A DNA stretch of 64,000 nt. Origin: Pseudomonas sp. N3-W (GTDB lineage: Bacteria > Pseudomonadota > Gammaproteobacteria > Pseudomonadales > Pseudomonadaceae). Below, in pieces: positions 55,991-64,000 of this stretch. The translations under genes and the position numbers were made by a program. Positions within the stretch are counted from its first letter, which is position 1. Every line of letters starts with the position of its first letter. The stretch covers positions 6,281,001 to 6,345,000 of the forward strand of contig NZ_CP103965.1 in NCBI RefSeq assembly GCF_024970185.1, in the 5' to 3' direction. The notes beneath the pieces are model-generated. The model saw only the letters and a list, made by a program, of their open reading frames with translations. It did not search any database and was not told the origin of the DNA.

Positions 55991-55998
55991 GGCGCGCC

Positions 55999-57147
55999 TC
56001 AGCTCTGGGACGCGGCTTTGGGAAGGATGTCGTTGGCCACCATCTCACCGAACGGGCTGACATAGTTGGCGCCTTGCGGCAGCTGCGGACGCTCGATATC
56101 GAGGTGCGGGAACAGCAGTTCGGCGACGCGGTACGACTCTTCCAGGTGTGGATAACCGGAGAAGATGAAGGTGTCGATACCCAGGTCCGCGTATTCCTTC
56201 ACACGAGCAGCCACGGTCGGACCATCACCCACCAACGCCGTACCGGCACCGCCACGCACCAGACCGACACCGGCCCAGAGGTTGGGGCTGACTTCCAGAT
56301 TGTCGCGGCTACCACCGTGCAACGCGGCCATGCGTTGCTGCCCAACAGAATCAAAGCGCGCCAGCGAGGCTTGAGCGCGAGCAATGGTGTCGTCGTCCAG
56401 ATGCGAGATCAACCGGTCTGCCGCTTGCCAGGCTTCGTCGTTGGTTTCGCGCACGATCACATGCAGGCGAATTCCGAAACGCACCGTGCGACCCAGCTTC
56501 GCCGCTTTGGCGCGAACCTGTTCAATCTTCTCGGCCACGGCGGCCGGTGGTTCGCCCCAGGTGAGCACCATTTCCACCTGCTCGGCGGCCAGATCCTGCG
56601 CAGCTTCGGAAGAACCACCGAAATACAGCGGCGGACGCGGTTGCTGGATTGGCGGATAGAGCAATTTCGCACCTTTGACGCTGATGTGCTCGCCGTCGTA
56701 ATCGACGGTTTCGCCTTCCAGCACGCGGCGCCAGATGCGGGTGAACTCCACGGACGCCTGATAACGCTCTTCATGGCTGAGGAACAGACCGTCGCCGGCC
56801 AGTTCTTCCGGATCGCCGCCGGTGACCAGGTTGAACAGCGCACGGCCCCCGGACAAACGATCCAGCGTCGCCGCCTGCCGCGCCGCGACCGTCGGGGAAA
56901 TGATCCCGGGGCGCAGGGCGACAAGAAATTTCAGACGCTGGGTCACCGGGATCAGCGACGCGGCCACCAGCCACGAGTCTTCGCAGGAACGCCCGGTGGG
57001 AATCAACACCCCGCCGAAGCCCAGGCGATCCGCCGCCTGTGCGACTTGTTGCAGATAGCCGTGGTCAACGGCGCGAGCGCCTTCGGCGGTGCCAAGGTAA
57101 TGGCCGTCGCCGTGGGTAGGCAGGAACCAGAAAATATTGAGGCTCAT
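55999..57147 (-). CDS. ssuD: FMNH2-dependent alkanesulfonate monooxygenase
   Basis: A 382-residue luciferase-family TIM-barrel enzyme that uses FMNH2 and O2 to cut the C-S bond of alkanesulfonates, releasing sulfite and an aldehyde. Motifs are [15 protein letters not shown] near the N-terminus, [54 protein letters not shown] and [21 protein letters not shown] lies nine bases before the ATG at 57147. FMNH2 comes from SsuE, encoded upstream in the operon. Confidence 0.95.
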   Translation of the reverse strand: MSLNIFWFLPTHGDGHYLGTAEGARAVDHGYLQQVAQAADRLGFGGVLIPTGRSCEDSWLVAASLIPVTQRLKFLVALRPGIISPTVAARQAATLDRLSGGRALFNLVTGGDPEELAGDGLFLSHEERYQASVEFTRIWRRVLEGETVDYDGEHISVKGAKLLYPPIQQPRPPLYFGGSSEAAQDLAAEQVEMVLTWGEPPAAVAEKIEQVRAKAAKLGRTVRFGIRLHVIVRETNDEAWQAADRLISHLDDDTIARAQASLARFDSVGQQRMAALHGGSRDNLEVSPNLWAGVGLVRGGAGTALVGDGPTVAARVKEYADLGIDTFIFSGYPHLEESYRVAELLFPHLDIERPQLPQGANYVSPFGEMVANDILPKAASQS

Positions 57148-57172
57148 GGAGTGGTCTCCTTGGGGAATCGAA

Positions 57173-58138
57173 TTACTGCGCTTTGGCAACGGCTGCCGGT
57201 GGTGTCCAGATCACGTCCTTGATGCTCAAGGGTTTGGGGATCAATTTGAGCTGGTAGAAGCTGTCGGCGATTTTCTGTTGCGCAGCGACCACCTCCGGAG
57301 TGATGAACAAGGCGCCATAGCCCTGGCGTTTCACCGAGGTCAGGGTGATGTCTGCCGGCAAACCGAGCAGTGGTGAAACTTGTTGGGTCACTTCTTCAGG
57401 ATTGGCCTTCGACCACTCGCCGACCGCGCGCACTTCTTCGACCAGGGCTTTGATCACCTCGGGATTTTTCTGCGCATAGGGCTTGGTCGCCAGGTAGAAC
57501 TGATGGTTATCGACGATGCCCTGGCCATCGCGCAGGGTGCGCGCTTGCAGCTGCTTCTCGGCGGCGGCCTGGTACGGATCCCAGATGACCCAGGCATCGA
57601 CGCTGCCACGCTCGAACGCGGCGCGGGCATCGGCAGGTGCGAGGAACACGGTCTGGATGTCGGTGTATTTGAGGCCGGCGTCTTCGAGGGCGCGGACCAG
57701 CAGGTAATGGACGTTGGAGCCCTTGTTGAGCACGACTTTCTTGCCCTTGAGGTCCTGCACCGATTTGATCGGCGAGTCCTTCGGTACGAGGATCGCTTCG
57801 CTGCTCGGGGCCGGTGGTTCGTAGGCGACGTAGAGCAGGTCGGCGCCGGCCGCCTGGGCGAATACCGGTGGGGTTTCGCCGGTCACGCCGAAGTCAATGG
57901 AGCCGACGTTCAGGCCTTCGAGCAGTTGCGGGCCGCCAGGGAACTCAGTCCATTGCACGTCCACGCCTTGAGCGGCGAGGCGCTTTTCCAGCGTGCCCTT
58001 GGCTTTGAGCAGCACCAGGGTGCCGTACTTCTGGTAGCCGATTCGTAACGCCTCAGCCTGTGCTTGAGAAATAACGCCGAGGGACACAGCCGCAACAAAC
58101 AGAGCGACCAGACCACGACGCAAAATGACAGTGCGCAT
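57173..58138 (-). CDS. ssuA: Aliphatic sulfonate periplasmic binding protein
   Basis: A 321-residue binding protein with a signal peptide ([23 protein letters not shown]). The mature start is [20 protein letters not shown]. The ligand site includes [16 protein letters not shown] and [21 protein letters not shown], as in SsuA. It delivers sulfonates to SsuBC. TAGGAGAG lies about eight bases before the ATG. Confidence 0.94.
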   Translation of the reverse strand: MRTVILRRGLVALFVAAVSLGVISQAQAEALRIGYQKYGTLVLLKAKGTLEKRLAAQGVDVQWTEFPGGPQLLEGLNVGSIDFGVTGETPPVFAQAAGADLLYVAYEPPAPSSEAILVPKDSPIKSVQDLKGKKVVLNKGSNVHYLLVRALEDAGLKYTDIQTVFLAPADARAAFERGSVDAWVIWDPYQAAAEKQLQARTLRDGQGIVDNHQFYLATKPYAQKNPEVIKALVEEVRAVGEWSKANPEEVTQQVSPLLGLPADITLTSVKRQGYGALFITPEVVAAQQKIADSFYQLKLIPKPLSIKDVIWTPPAAVAKAQ

Positions 58139-58239
58139 AGCGCTCTCCTATTTGCTGTTGGGTTTTGGCTGCACCTGCTTGGCCGTTGGCGGCTGAGTAA
58201 GGCGAGTACTTCAAATTCAGGTGTGGCTTGAGTGCAGGC

Positions 58240-58833
58240 TCAAATGCTCCAGCGAGCACTCAACAAACGTTCGTTCAACAGGTTGGGATCGAGCGGCTTG
58301 GGCCGTCTCGCCATGGCGCTGTGAAATTGCTCCAGCGCTTCGTTCAAGCGTTGCTCCAGCTCCGGCGCCAGTTGCGCCTGGGCACTGCCTTCGCCGTAAG
58401 CGATCTGGCTGTCTTCGGCGAAAATCCCCTGGAGCATTTCCTGGGCTTTCAATGCCGACAGCACCGGTTTGAGCGCGTAATCCACCGCCAGCATGTGCGC
58501 GATGCTGCCACCGGTGGCCATTGGCAGAACCACTTTGTGGCTCAGGGCGCGTTCGGGGAGCAAGTCCAGCACGGTTTTCAGAGCGCCGGAGAACGACGCC
58601 TTGTAGACCGGCGTGGCGATCAGCAGGCCGTCGGCGTTTTCAATCTGTTGCAACAGGTCGATCACCTTCGGGCTGCCGAAACGGGCGTGGAGCAAGTCTT
58701 CAGCCGGGAAGTCCCGTATCTGGTAGCTCACCACTTCCACCCCGTGTTGCTGCAACCAGCGCTGGGAGCGCTCCAGCAGCACCCCGGAGCGCGAGCGTAG
58801 GCTGGGACTGCCACCGAGTGAGACGACCAGCAT
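58240..58833 (-). CDS. ssuE: NADPH-dependent FMN reductase
   Basis: A 197-residue flavodoxin-fold reductase that supplies FMNH2 to SsuD. FMN-site elements are [15 protein letters not shown] at the start and [21 protein letters not shown] at about residues 73-93. It is the first gene of ssuEADCBF; the 101-base gap to ssuA has no terminator. Its promoter should lie in the AT-rich 263 bases upstream, where an inverted repeat is present. Confidence 0.94.
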   Translation of the reverse strand: MLVVSLGGSPSLRSRSGVLLERSQRWLQQHGVEVVSYQIRDFPAEDLLHARFGSPKVIDLLQQIENADGLLIATPVYKASFSGALKTVLDLLPERALSHKVVLPMATGGSIAHMLAVDYALKPVLSALKAQEMLQGIFAEDSQIAYGEGSAQAQLAPELEQRLNEALEQFHSAMARRPKPLDPNLLNERLLSARWSI

Positions 58834-58941
58834 TCAGACAATTCCTTGAGCAGTATTGGCGATTCGCGGGTTGCGATCTCGCGTTGATGGGATGACCTTA
58901 ACAGGTGAGTTATATATCCATAAATCATATTTATTCATTTG

Positions 58942-58970
58942 GTTATTCGTTATGGAGATAAGCGAATAAC
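58942..58970. promoter_or_regulatory. AT-rich dyad upstream of ssuE, candidate sulfur-regulator site
   Basis: GTTATTCG and CGAATAAC arms are separated by 13 bases, about 110 bases before the ssuE start. Spacing and composition would suit a LysR-type activator such as CysB, the known activator of ssu genes in related bacteria. Confidence 0.5.
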
Positions 58971-58984
58971 TATTTTCCAGGCAT

Positions 58985-59007
58985 AAAAAAAGGCCGTCGA
59001 AACGGCC
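58985..59007 (-). terminator. Rho-independent terminator of lsfA
   Basis: Stem GGCCGT-CGAA-ACGGCC with a seven-base T-run on the minus strand lies downstream of lsfA. A single degenerate REP half (about 59048-59064) lies between the stop and the terminator. Confidence 0.85.
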
Positions 59008-59096
59008 CGAAATCCCCTGCTATGTGGATCCTGAATTCTTGCAGTGTCCGACCTGCTCGCGAAGGCGATTCAGTCCACACCAAAAAAGTTGATGGC

Positions 59097-59735
59097 TTAC
59101 TTATTGGGCTGCGGCGTCAGGCGCAGATACGGCTTCACCGCACGATAGCCCTTGGGAAAGCGCTTCTTGATTTCATCTTCATCCTTGAGCGACGGCACGA
59201 TCACCACTTCATCACCGTCCTGCCAATTGGCCGGGGTGGCCACCTTGTAGTTGTCGGTGAGCTGCAGCGAATCGATCACCCGCAGGATTTCATGAAAGTT
59301 GCGCCCGGTGCTGGCCGGGTAAGTGATGGTCAGGCGAATCTTCTTGTTCGGGTCGATCACGAACAGGGAGCGCACAGTGAGCGTGTCATTGGCATTGGGG
59401 TGAATCAGGTCATACAGGTCCGAAACCTTGCGATCAGCATCCGCCAGGATCGGGAAGTTGACGATGGTGTGCTGGGTTTCGTTGATGTCCTCGATCCATT
59501 TGTGGTGCGAGTCGACCGGGTCCACGGAGAGCGCGATGGCCTTGACGCCGCGTTGGGCGAATTCGTCTTTCAGCTTGGCGGTAAAACCCAACTCGGTGGT
59601 GCACACCGGGGTGAAGTCCGCCGGATGGGAAAACAGCACGCCCCAGCTATCACCCAGCCATTCGTGGAAACGGATAGTGCCGGCGCTGGAATCCTGTTCG
59701 AAATCGGGGGCGATGTCGCCAAGTCTGAGGCTCAT
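59097..59735 (-). CDS. lsfA: 1-Cys peroxiredoxin, sulfate-starvation type
   Basis: A 212-residue Prx6-class peroxidase. The peroxidatic Cys45 lies in HPADFTPVCTTE, and no resolving Cys is found in the usual place. The C-terminal domain ends PKGYRAVKPYLRLTP. LsfA is induced by sulfate starvation in Pseudomonas and is thought to remove peroxides made when flavin-dependent SsuD turns over. Its position upstream of ssuE is conserved in P. putida. It has its own terminator, so it is a separate transcript. Confidence 0.93.
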   Translation of the reverse strand: MSLRLGDIAPDFEQDSSAGTIRFHEWLGDSWGVLFSHPADFTPVCTTELGFTAKLKDEFAQRGVKAIALSVDPVDSHHKWIEDINETQHTIVNFPILADADRKVSDLYDLIHPNANDTLTVRSLFVIDPNKKIRLTITYPASTGRNFHEILRVIDSLQLTDNYKVATPANWQDGDEVVIVPSLKDEDEIKKRFPKGYRAVKPYLRLTPQPNK

Positions 59736-59799
59736 GGTGCTGCTCCTGGTGAGTGCGTGATGAGCTTAACTGTGCCTGCCTTTGCGCTGGATTAAAAAG

Positions 59800-59817
59800 A
59801 ATAAATATCGATTTATT
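59800..59817. promoter_or_regulatory. AT-rich palindrome upstream of lsfA
   Basis: AATAAAT-ATCG-ATTTATT has perfect seven-base arms, 65 bases upstream of the lsfA start, in a strongly AT-rich patch. It is a candidate regulator site or promoter element. Confidence 0.5.
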
Positions 59818-59966
59818 TAGATCATAAATGAATATTAAACATCTGTTCACTGGACCCGAATCGGGAACGCCGCCAAGATTCGCCCAAGGTTCGAGAAGGC
59901 CTTGAGTAGCTGCAAATGAGGGGAATTTTCAAGGAGGGTTTACGGGGGTGAGCACTCCTTGAAAAC

Positions 59967-60008
59967 GAAAAAGCCCCGCGCGGCGAGGTGCCGGGCGGGG
60001 CCTTTTTT
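59967..60008 (-). terminator. Rho-independent terminator of the porin gene
   Basis: Stem GCCCCGC / GCGGGGC with a GC-rich loop, flanked by an A-run on the left (a T-run on the minus strand) and a T-run on the right. It lies 25 bases beyond the porin stop. Confidence 0.88.
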
Positions 60009-60032
60009 ACTCGGACTTACAGAATCACGCTA

Positions 60033-61364
60033 TTACAACAGCGGGATCGAGTAGCTGACGATCAGACGGTTTTCGTCTTGGTCGCGAGTAGCAACGTCGG
60101 TGCGCCACATGGCGTTTTTCCATGCAACACCGAGGTTTTTCAGCGGGCCTTCTGGGACAACGTAACCCAGGGTGATGTCGCGCTCCCACTCGGTCTTGTC
60201 GCCATCGTTGGTTGCGATGTTGTTACCACGCAGGTAGATCACACCAGCGGTCAGGCCTGGCAGGCCGACTTTGGCGAAGTCATAGGCGTAGCGAGCTTGC
60301 CAGGTACGTTCGCCAGCACGGGCAAACTTCTGGATCTGCATGTCGGTGATGGTGCTGTTCGACGAACCGTCACCCTGGTTCAGCCAAGGGAAATCGCTGT
60401 CGCCCTTGGTGTACTGGTAACCGCCACCGAAGGTGTGACCTTCAACCGAATACAAGGCCAGGTAGCTGTACAGGTCGTTGTCGACTTTGCCAGCAGTTAC
60501 AGGCTTGTTGTCCGAGTAGTAACCGGTTGTGTAGTACGCCGGCTCGCTGCCGTTGGCACCGTTGTCACGGCTGCGATAGTAGCGCAGGTCACTTTTCAGG
60601 ATGCCAGGACCGATGGACCAGTTGTGTACCAGGCCCAGGAAGTTCTGCGAGTAGAAGTCCTTCAGCTCACCGTAGTAGTACGAAGCGGTCAGGTCTTTGG
60701 TGATCTTGTAGTCGGCACCCGCGTAGTAGAACTTGTTGCTGAACTTGCCAGTGTCGTAGTTGGAGCCTTTGTTGGCGCCGTTGATCGACAGATCTGCATC
60801 GTTGCTGGAGTTACGGCCCTTCGCGGACTCGATCTGACCGGCAGTCAGGGTCAGGTCTTTGATGTCGTTGGACTTCAGCTCGCCACCGGTGAAGGTTTGT
60901 GGCAGCAGACGACCATCGTTGTACTTGATGACCGGGTTGTTCGGCATCAGGGTGCCGACCTTCAGTTCGGTCTGGGAGATCTTGACCTTACCGGTCAGGC
61001 CCAGGCTACCGAAGTCAGGCACAGCGCCATTGGCGCCATCGCTTGGGAAAACAGTACCGCCGGAAGCTGTACCCGATGGGTTACCGCTCTTGGCCGGGCT
61101 GGAGTCCAGACGCACACCGTACAGGCCGATAGCATCAACACCGAACTGAACAGTACCTTGGGTGTAACCCGAGATGAAACGCAGATCGAAGCCTTGGCCC
61201 CATTCTTCGTTCTTGTTCGCGCCAGTACCGGTGCGGTTATCGGTGTTGATGTAGAAGTTACGAAGACCCAAGGTAGCCTTGCTGTCGTCGATGAAACCTT
61301 CAGCGCTTGCCTGCTGCGCCAAAACCCCTACGGCCACTGCCAGGGCCAAGGTTGACTTGTTCAT
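60033..61364 (-). CDS. OprD-family outer-membrane porin (OprE-like)
   Basis: A 443-residue beta-barrel porin with signal peptide MNKSTLALAVAVGVLAQQASA. The mature protein starts EGFIDDSKATLGLRNFYIN, typical of OprD/OccD-OccK porins. Alternating barrel strands run to the C-terminal aromatic strand RLIVSYSIPLL. The gene sits between lsfA and tauA, as in P. putida, so it may admit organosulfur compounds. The OprE-like label rests on overall resemblance, and the substrate is unproven. Confidence 0.87.
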   Translation of the reverse strand: MNKSTLALAVAVGVLAQQASAEGFIDDSKATLGLRNFYINTDNRTGTGANKNEEWGQGFDLRFISGYTQGTVQFGVDAIGLYGVRLDSSPAKSGNPSGTASGGTVFPSDGANGAVPDFGSLGLTGKVKISQTELKVGTLMPNNPVIKYNDGRLLPQTFTGGELKSNDIKDLTLTAGQIESAKGRNSSNDADLSINGANKGSNYDTGKFSNKFYYAGADYKITKDLTASYYYGELKDFYSQNFLGLVHNWSIGPGILKSDLRYYRSRDNGANGSEPAYYTTGYYSDNKPVTAGKVDNDLYSYLALYSVEGHTFGGGYQYTKGDSDFPWLNQGDGSSNSTITDMQIQKFARAGERTWQARYAYDFAKVGLPGLTAGVIYLRGNNIATNDGDKTEWERDITLGYVVPEGPLKNLGVAWKNAMWRTDVATRDQDENRLIVSYSIPLL

Positions 61365-61732
61365 TGTCTCGCTCCTCTCGTTTCTAATTCTTGTGTACCT
61401 GGTCCTGGGTCGAATGCCCTGGATCCTAAGATGCGCGATTAGCGCCAGACCGTGACTGACAAGTCAATCTCAACGTTGCGAGCCTACGACCAAGGTCTAA
61501 CCACCTTTATTTGGTCCCTGCAGGGTAATGAATTACTCATAAACCCAAAAAGAATTATTTCATTCTTTTTCATACCGCTATGGAATATAGCTCATCACAG
61601 CTGAACCGTACCTGGACATTCTGTATCGGCTCATAAGCTAATTACTAAATGGTATTTGTTGGCCTTTTTTTAGATCGATTAGCGTTGACGTACACCCCAA
61701 TCGTCAATCCCTATCGAAAAGGCGACGCCATC
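61365..61732. promoter_or_regulatory. Divergent promoter region between porin and tauA, with dyad
   Basis: This 368-base AT-rich gap contains a dyad of perfect nine-base arms AAAAAGAAT / ATTCTTTTT at 61547-61570 and a smaller GTAAT-GA-ATTAC at 61526-61537. These are candidate sulfur-control sites for the flanking genes. No small gene is seen. Confidence 0.5.
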
Positions 61733-62719
61733 ATGGCCAAACGCGCACTATCCAGTCAAATTGTTACAGTTTGTATATCGGTATTAATTTCTTGTGGTGC
61801 TCAGGCGGCGAACCTCACGGTCGGCTACCAGACCGGTATCGACCCGAGCAAAGTACCTCAGGCAGATGGCACTTATGAGACAGTTATCGGCCAGAAGATA
61901 GATTGGCGCAGGTTTAACAGTGGCCCGGAAGTGGTCACCGCCATCGCCTCCGGGGACGTGCAGATTGGCAACCTGGGCTCCAGCCCGCTCGCAGCCGCCG
62001 CTTCGCGCAATTTGCCGATCGTCGCTTTTATTGTCTCCGCCCAGATCAACGCTGCCGAAGCGCTGGTGGTGCGCAACGGCAGCGGCATTGATAAACCTCA
62101 AGATCTGATCGGCAAGACCATCGCCACGCCCTTCGTTTCCACTTCTCATTACAGCTTGCTAGGCGCCTTGAAGCACTGGGGCCTGGACACCTCGAAAGTC
62201 AAAGTAGTGAACCTGCAACCAGCCGAAATCGCCGCCGCCTGGAAACGTGGCGACATTGATGGCGCGTTTGTCTGGTCGCCTGCCTTGGGGGAAATTCGCA
62301 AGACTGGCAAGACCTTGACTGATGCCGCACAGGTCGGCCAGTGGGGCGCGCCAACCTTTGAGGTGTGGGTAGCGCGCAAGGACTACGCCGAGAAACACCC
62401 GGAGGTGGTGGCCAAATTTGCCAAGGTGACACTGGACTCGTTCGCTGATTACGCCGCGCATAAAGAGAGCTGGACGGCTGAATCGGCGCCGGTGCAAAAA
62501 ATCGCCAAATTGACCGGTGCCAATGCCGCCGATGTGCCTGAGTTACTGGCCGGTTCGGCATTCCCGGACGCCAAGGCACAACAGAGCAGCGCGCTGCTGG
62601 AGGGCGGCACGGCGAAGGCGATTGGTGAAACGGCGAAGTTTTTAAAGGAACAAGGCAAGGTTGAAACGGTGCTGCCGGACTATTCGCCGTATGTGAGTGC
62701 GAAGTTCGTCGCTCAATAA
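61733..62719 (+). CDS. tauA: Taurine-type periplasmic binding protein, orphan
   Basis: A 328-residue binding protein with signal peptide SSQIVTVCISVLISCGAQAA. The mature start is NLTVGYQTGIDPSKVPQADG. The ligand segments IASGDVQIGNLGSSPLAAAASR and TPFVSTSHYSLLGALKHWGLD match TauA. It would bind taurine for a TauBC transporter, but no tauB, tauC or tauD follows: after a REP pair comes argA on the other strand. It may share SsuBC or depend on transporter genes elsewhere. AAGG lies about ten bases before the ATG. Confidence 0.85.
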   Translation: MAKRALSSQIVTVCISVLISCGAQAANLTVGYQTGIDPSKVPQADGTYETVIGQKIDWRRFNSGPEVVTAIASGDVQIGNLGSSPLAAAASRNLPIVAFIVSAQINAAEALVVRNGSGIDKPQDLIGKTIATPFVSTSHYSLLGALKHWGLDTSKVKVVNLQPAEIAAAWKRGDIDGAFVWSPALGEIRKTGKTLTDAAQVGQWGAPTFEVWVARKDYAEKHPEVVAKFAKVTLDSFADYAAHKESWTAESAPVQKIAKLTGANAADVPELLAGSAFPDAKAQQSSALLEGGTAKAIGETAKFLKEQGKVETVLPDYSPYVSAKFVAQ

Positions 62720-62730
62720 CACGCAAACCC

Positions 62731-62861
62731 TGTGGCGAGGGAGCTTGCTCCCGCTGAAGGCCGAAGGACTTCCAAATCCGGCAACGCGGTGAAATCAGAC
62801 ACACCGCGTTACCGGTTCTGGGGCCGCTACGCAGCCCGACGGGAGCAAGCTCCCTCGCCAC
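62731..62861. repeat. REP inverted pair, long-spacer type
   Basis: GTGGCGAGGGAGCTTGCTCCCGC (from 62731) and its inverse (to 62861) have about 85 bases between them. They lie exactly where tauBCD would be expected after tauA. Confidence 0.88.
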
Positions 62862-62887
62862 AAAAGCACATGCAGGCCAGCAGCGGG

Positions 62888-64000
62888 TCAGAGGGTCTTT
62901 TCGAAGATCTTCGAGTTACGCTGATAGTTGTACAGCGACGCCCGCGCCGAGGGCAGACGCTCGACGCTGCTCGGCTCGAAGCCGCGCTCGCGAAACCAGT
63001 GCGCGGTACGTGTCGTGAGTACGAACAGGGTTTTCAGCCCTTGAGCCCGGGCGCGGGTTTCGATGCGCTCCAGCAGTTCATCACCACGGCCGCCATGGCG
63101 GTACTCGGGGTTCACGGCCAGACAGGCCAGCTCACCCGCATCCGAATCGGCAATCTGATACAGCGCCGCACACGCGATGATCATCCCTTCGCGCTCCACC
63201 ACGCTGAACTGCTCGATCTCGCGCTCCAGCACTTCACGCGAACGGCGCACCAGAATCCCCTGCTCTTCCAGCGGGCTGATCAGATCCAGCAAACCACCGA
63301 CATCTTCAATGGCGGCTTCACGCACCACTTCGAATTGCTCTTGGGCCACCAGCGTGCCGCCACCGTCACGGGTGAACAGCTCGGTCAGCAGCGCGCCGTC
63401 TTCGGCGTAGCTGACGATATGACTGCGCGCCACGCCGCCACGGCACGCTTGGGCCGCAGCGTCCAACAGTTCGGCCTGGTAGTTGCTGCCCAAACGCTTC
63501 AAATGCGCGGGCACTTGCTGAGGACGCAACTCACGCACCAGACGACCATGCTCATCGATCAAGCCGAGGTCGGCACCAAACAACAGCAGCTTGTCCGCGC
63601 CTAAATCGATGGCGGCACGGGTGGCGACGTCTTCGCAGGCCAGATTGAATATTTCACCGGTCGGCGAGTAGCCCAGCGGCGATAGCAGCACGATGGAGCG
63701 TTCGTCCAGCAGGCGGTTGATGCCCTTGCGATCGACCCGGCGCACTTCGCCGGTATGGTGATAGTCGACACCTTCCAGCACGCCGATCGGCCGCGCTGTT
63801 ACCAGGTTGCCGCTGGCCACCCGCAGGCGCGAGCCTTGCATCGGCGATGACGCCATATCCATGGATAGCCGTGCTTCGATGGCGATCCGCAACTGACCCA
63901 CTGCATCAATCACACATTCCAGGGTCGCGGCATCGGTGATGCGCATCCCGTGATGGTAGTGCGGAGTCAGACCGCGAGCGGCGAGACGGGTTTCGATCTG
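62888..64000 (-). CDS. argA: N-acetylglutamate synthase, lacking its N-terminus (window edge)
   Basis: The last 370 codons of ArgA, the first enzyme of arginine synthesis, which acetylates glutamate with acetyl-CoA. The N-terminal amino-acid-kinase domain is seen from QIETRLAARGLTPHYHHGMR onward, and the C-terminal GNAT domain follows from about 140 residues before the end (CLAVNPEYRHGGRGDELLERI is the acetyl-CoA loop). Family members are about 430 residues, so roughly 60 residues lie beyond the right edge. In P. putida argA sits beside a spuI-like gene; here the spu and argA genes are about 10 kb apart. Confidence 0.95.
   Translation of the reverse strand, partial: QIETRLAARGLTPHYHHGMRITDAATLECVIDAVGQLRIAIEARLSMDMASSPMQGSRLRVASGNLVTARPIGVLEGVDYHHTGEVRRVDRKGINRLLDERSIVLLSPLGYSPTGEIFNLACEDVATRAAIDLGADKLLLFGADLGLIDEHGRLVRELRPQQVPAHLKRLGSNYQAELLDAAAQACRGGVARSHIVSYAEDGALLTELFTRDGGGTLVAQEQFEVVREAAIEDVGGLLDLISPLEEQGILVRRSREVLEREIEQFSVVEREGMIIACAALYQIADSDAGELACLAVNPEYRHGGRGDELLERIETRARAQGLKTLFVLTTRTAHWFRERGFEPSSVERLPSARASLYNYQRNSKIFEKTL

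Noticed and set aside
59988..61355. 455-codon frame on the plus strand opposite the porin
   Set aside because: Val/Gln/Gly-rich with no recognisable domain; the porin on the other strand has a signal peptide and barrel pattern.

Overview
The window looks like chromosome from a fluorescent Pseudomonas (P. fluorescens/P. putida side of the genus). The reasons are: high-GC coding sequence; a polyamine locus of the spu type; an ssuEADCBF sulfonate operon preceded by lsfA; a run of genes (folA, thyA, lgt, TauE/SafE, ptsP, rppH, HAD phosphatase, ilvA, rpiA) that are also neighbours in P. aeruginosa; and about fifteen paired REP elements of the GTGGGAGCGAGC / GTGGCGAGGGAGC kind in intergenic gaps. 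No rRNA, tRNA, CRISPR array, phage or intact insertion sequence was seen. Two genes are cut by the window edges: a phosphorylcholine phosphatase at the left and argA at the right.

Layout. 1-5.3 kb: pchP-like fragment, TcyP-type cystine transporter, folA, and a membrane protein/GTPase pair (DUF2868 + DUF3482). 5.3-5.8 kb: an internally duplicated calcium-loop protein. 5.9-12.8 kb: an aminophosphonate locus on the minus strand with a LysR regulator, an ATPase/permease/binding-protein importer, an FAD amine oxidase and a PhnZ-like HD di-iron oxygenase. 12.8-15.7 kb: cadA and divergent cadR with a textbook operator. 15.8-28.4 kb: housekeeping genes (thyA, lgt, ptsP, rppH, histidinol-phosphatase-like HAD, ilvA, rpiA) and two tandem SdiA-regulated-family proteins. 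28.6-32.3 kb: FAH-family hydrolase and D-2-hydroxyglutarate dehydrogenase, divergent from serA. 32.3-41.9 kb: small envelope and hypothetical genes, a 2OG oxygenase, an acyl-homoserine-lactone-acylase-type penicillin acylase, a GlxA-type regulator and an HD hydrolase. 41.9-52.3 kb: the spu polyamine uptake and catabolism locus, with a decayed spuA remnant. 52.5-54.0 kb: alpha-carbonic anhydrase and a TetR regulator. 54.1-62.7 kb: a sulfur-starvation block (ssuEADCBF, lsfA, OprD-family porin, orphan tauA). 62.9 kb to the end: argA.

How the parts work together. In the spu block SpuDEFGH would import putrescine and spermidine, SpuC transaminates putrescine, and the two glutamine-synthetase-like enzymes gamma-glutamylate polyamines. 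The hydrolase that normally follows, SpuA, survives only as a truncated reading frame, so that step must be encoded elsewhere. In the sulfonate block the porin, SsuABC, SsuE/SsuD and LsfA form an uptake, desulfonation and peroxide-protection set. TauA sits beside them without tauBCD. In the phosphonate block an imported aminophosphonate would be oxidised by the FAD enzyme and cleaved by the PhnZ-like enzyme, although no PhnY hydroxylase is present here.

No wholly new multi-gene system is evident. The observations most worth a second look are the PhnZ-like/FAD-oxidase pair without PhnY, the spuA pseudogene, the two large inverted repeats between the D-2-hydroxyglutarate dehydrogenase gene and serA, the duplicated calcium-loop protein, a mini periplasmic-binding protein that has lost most of one lobe, and the orphan tauA.
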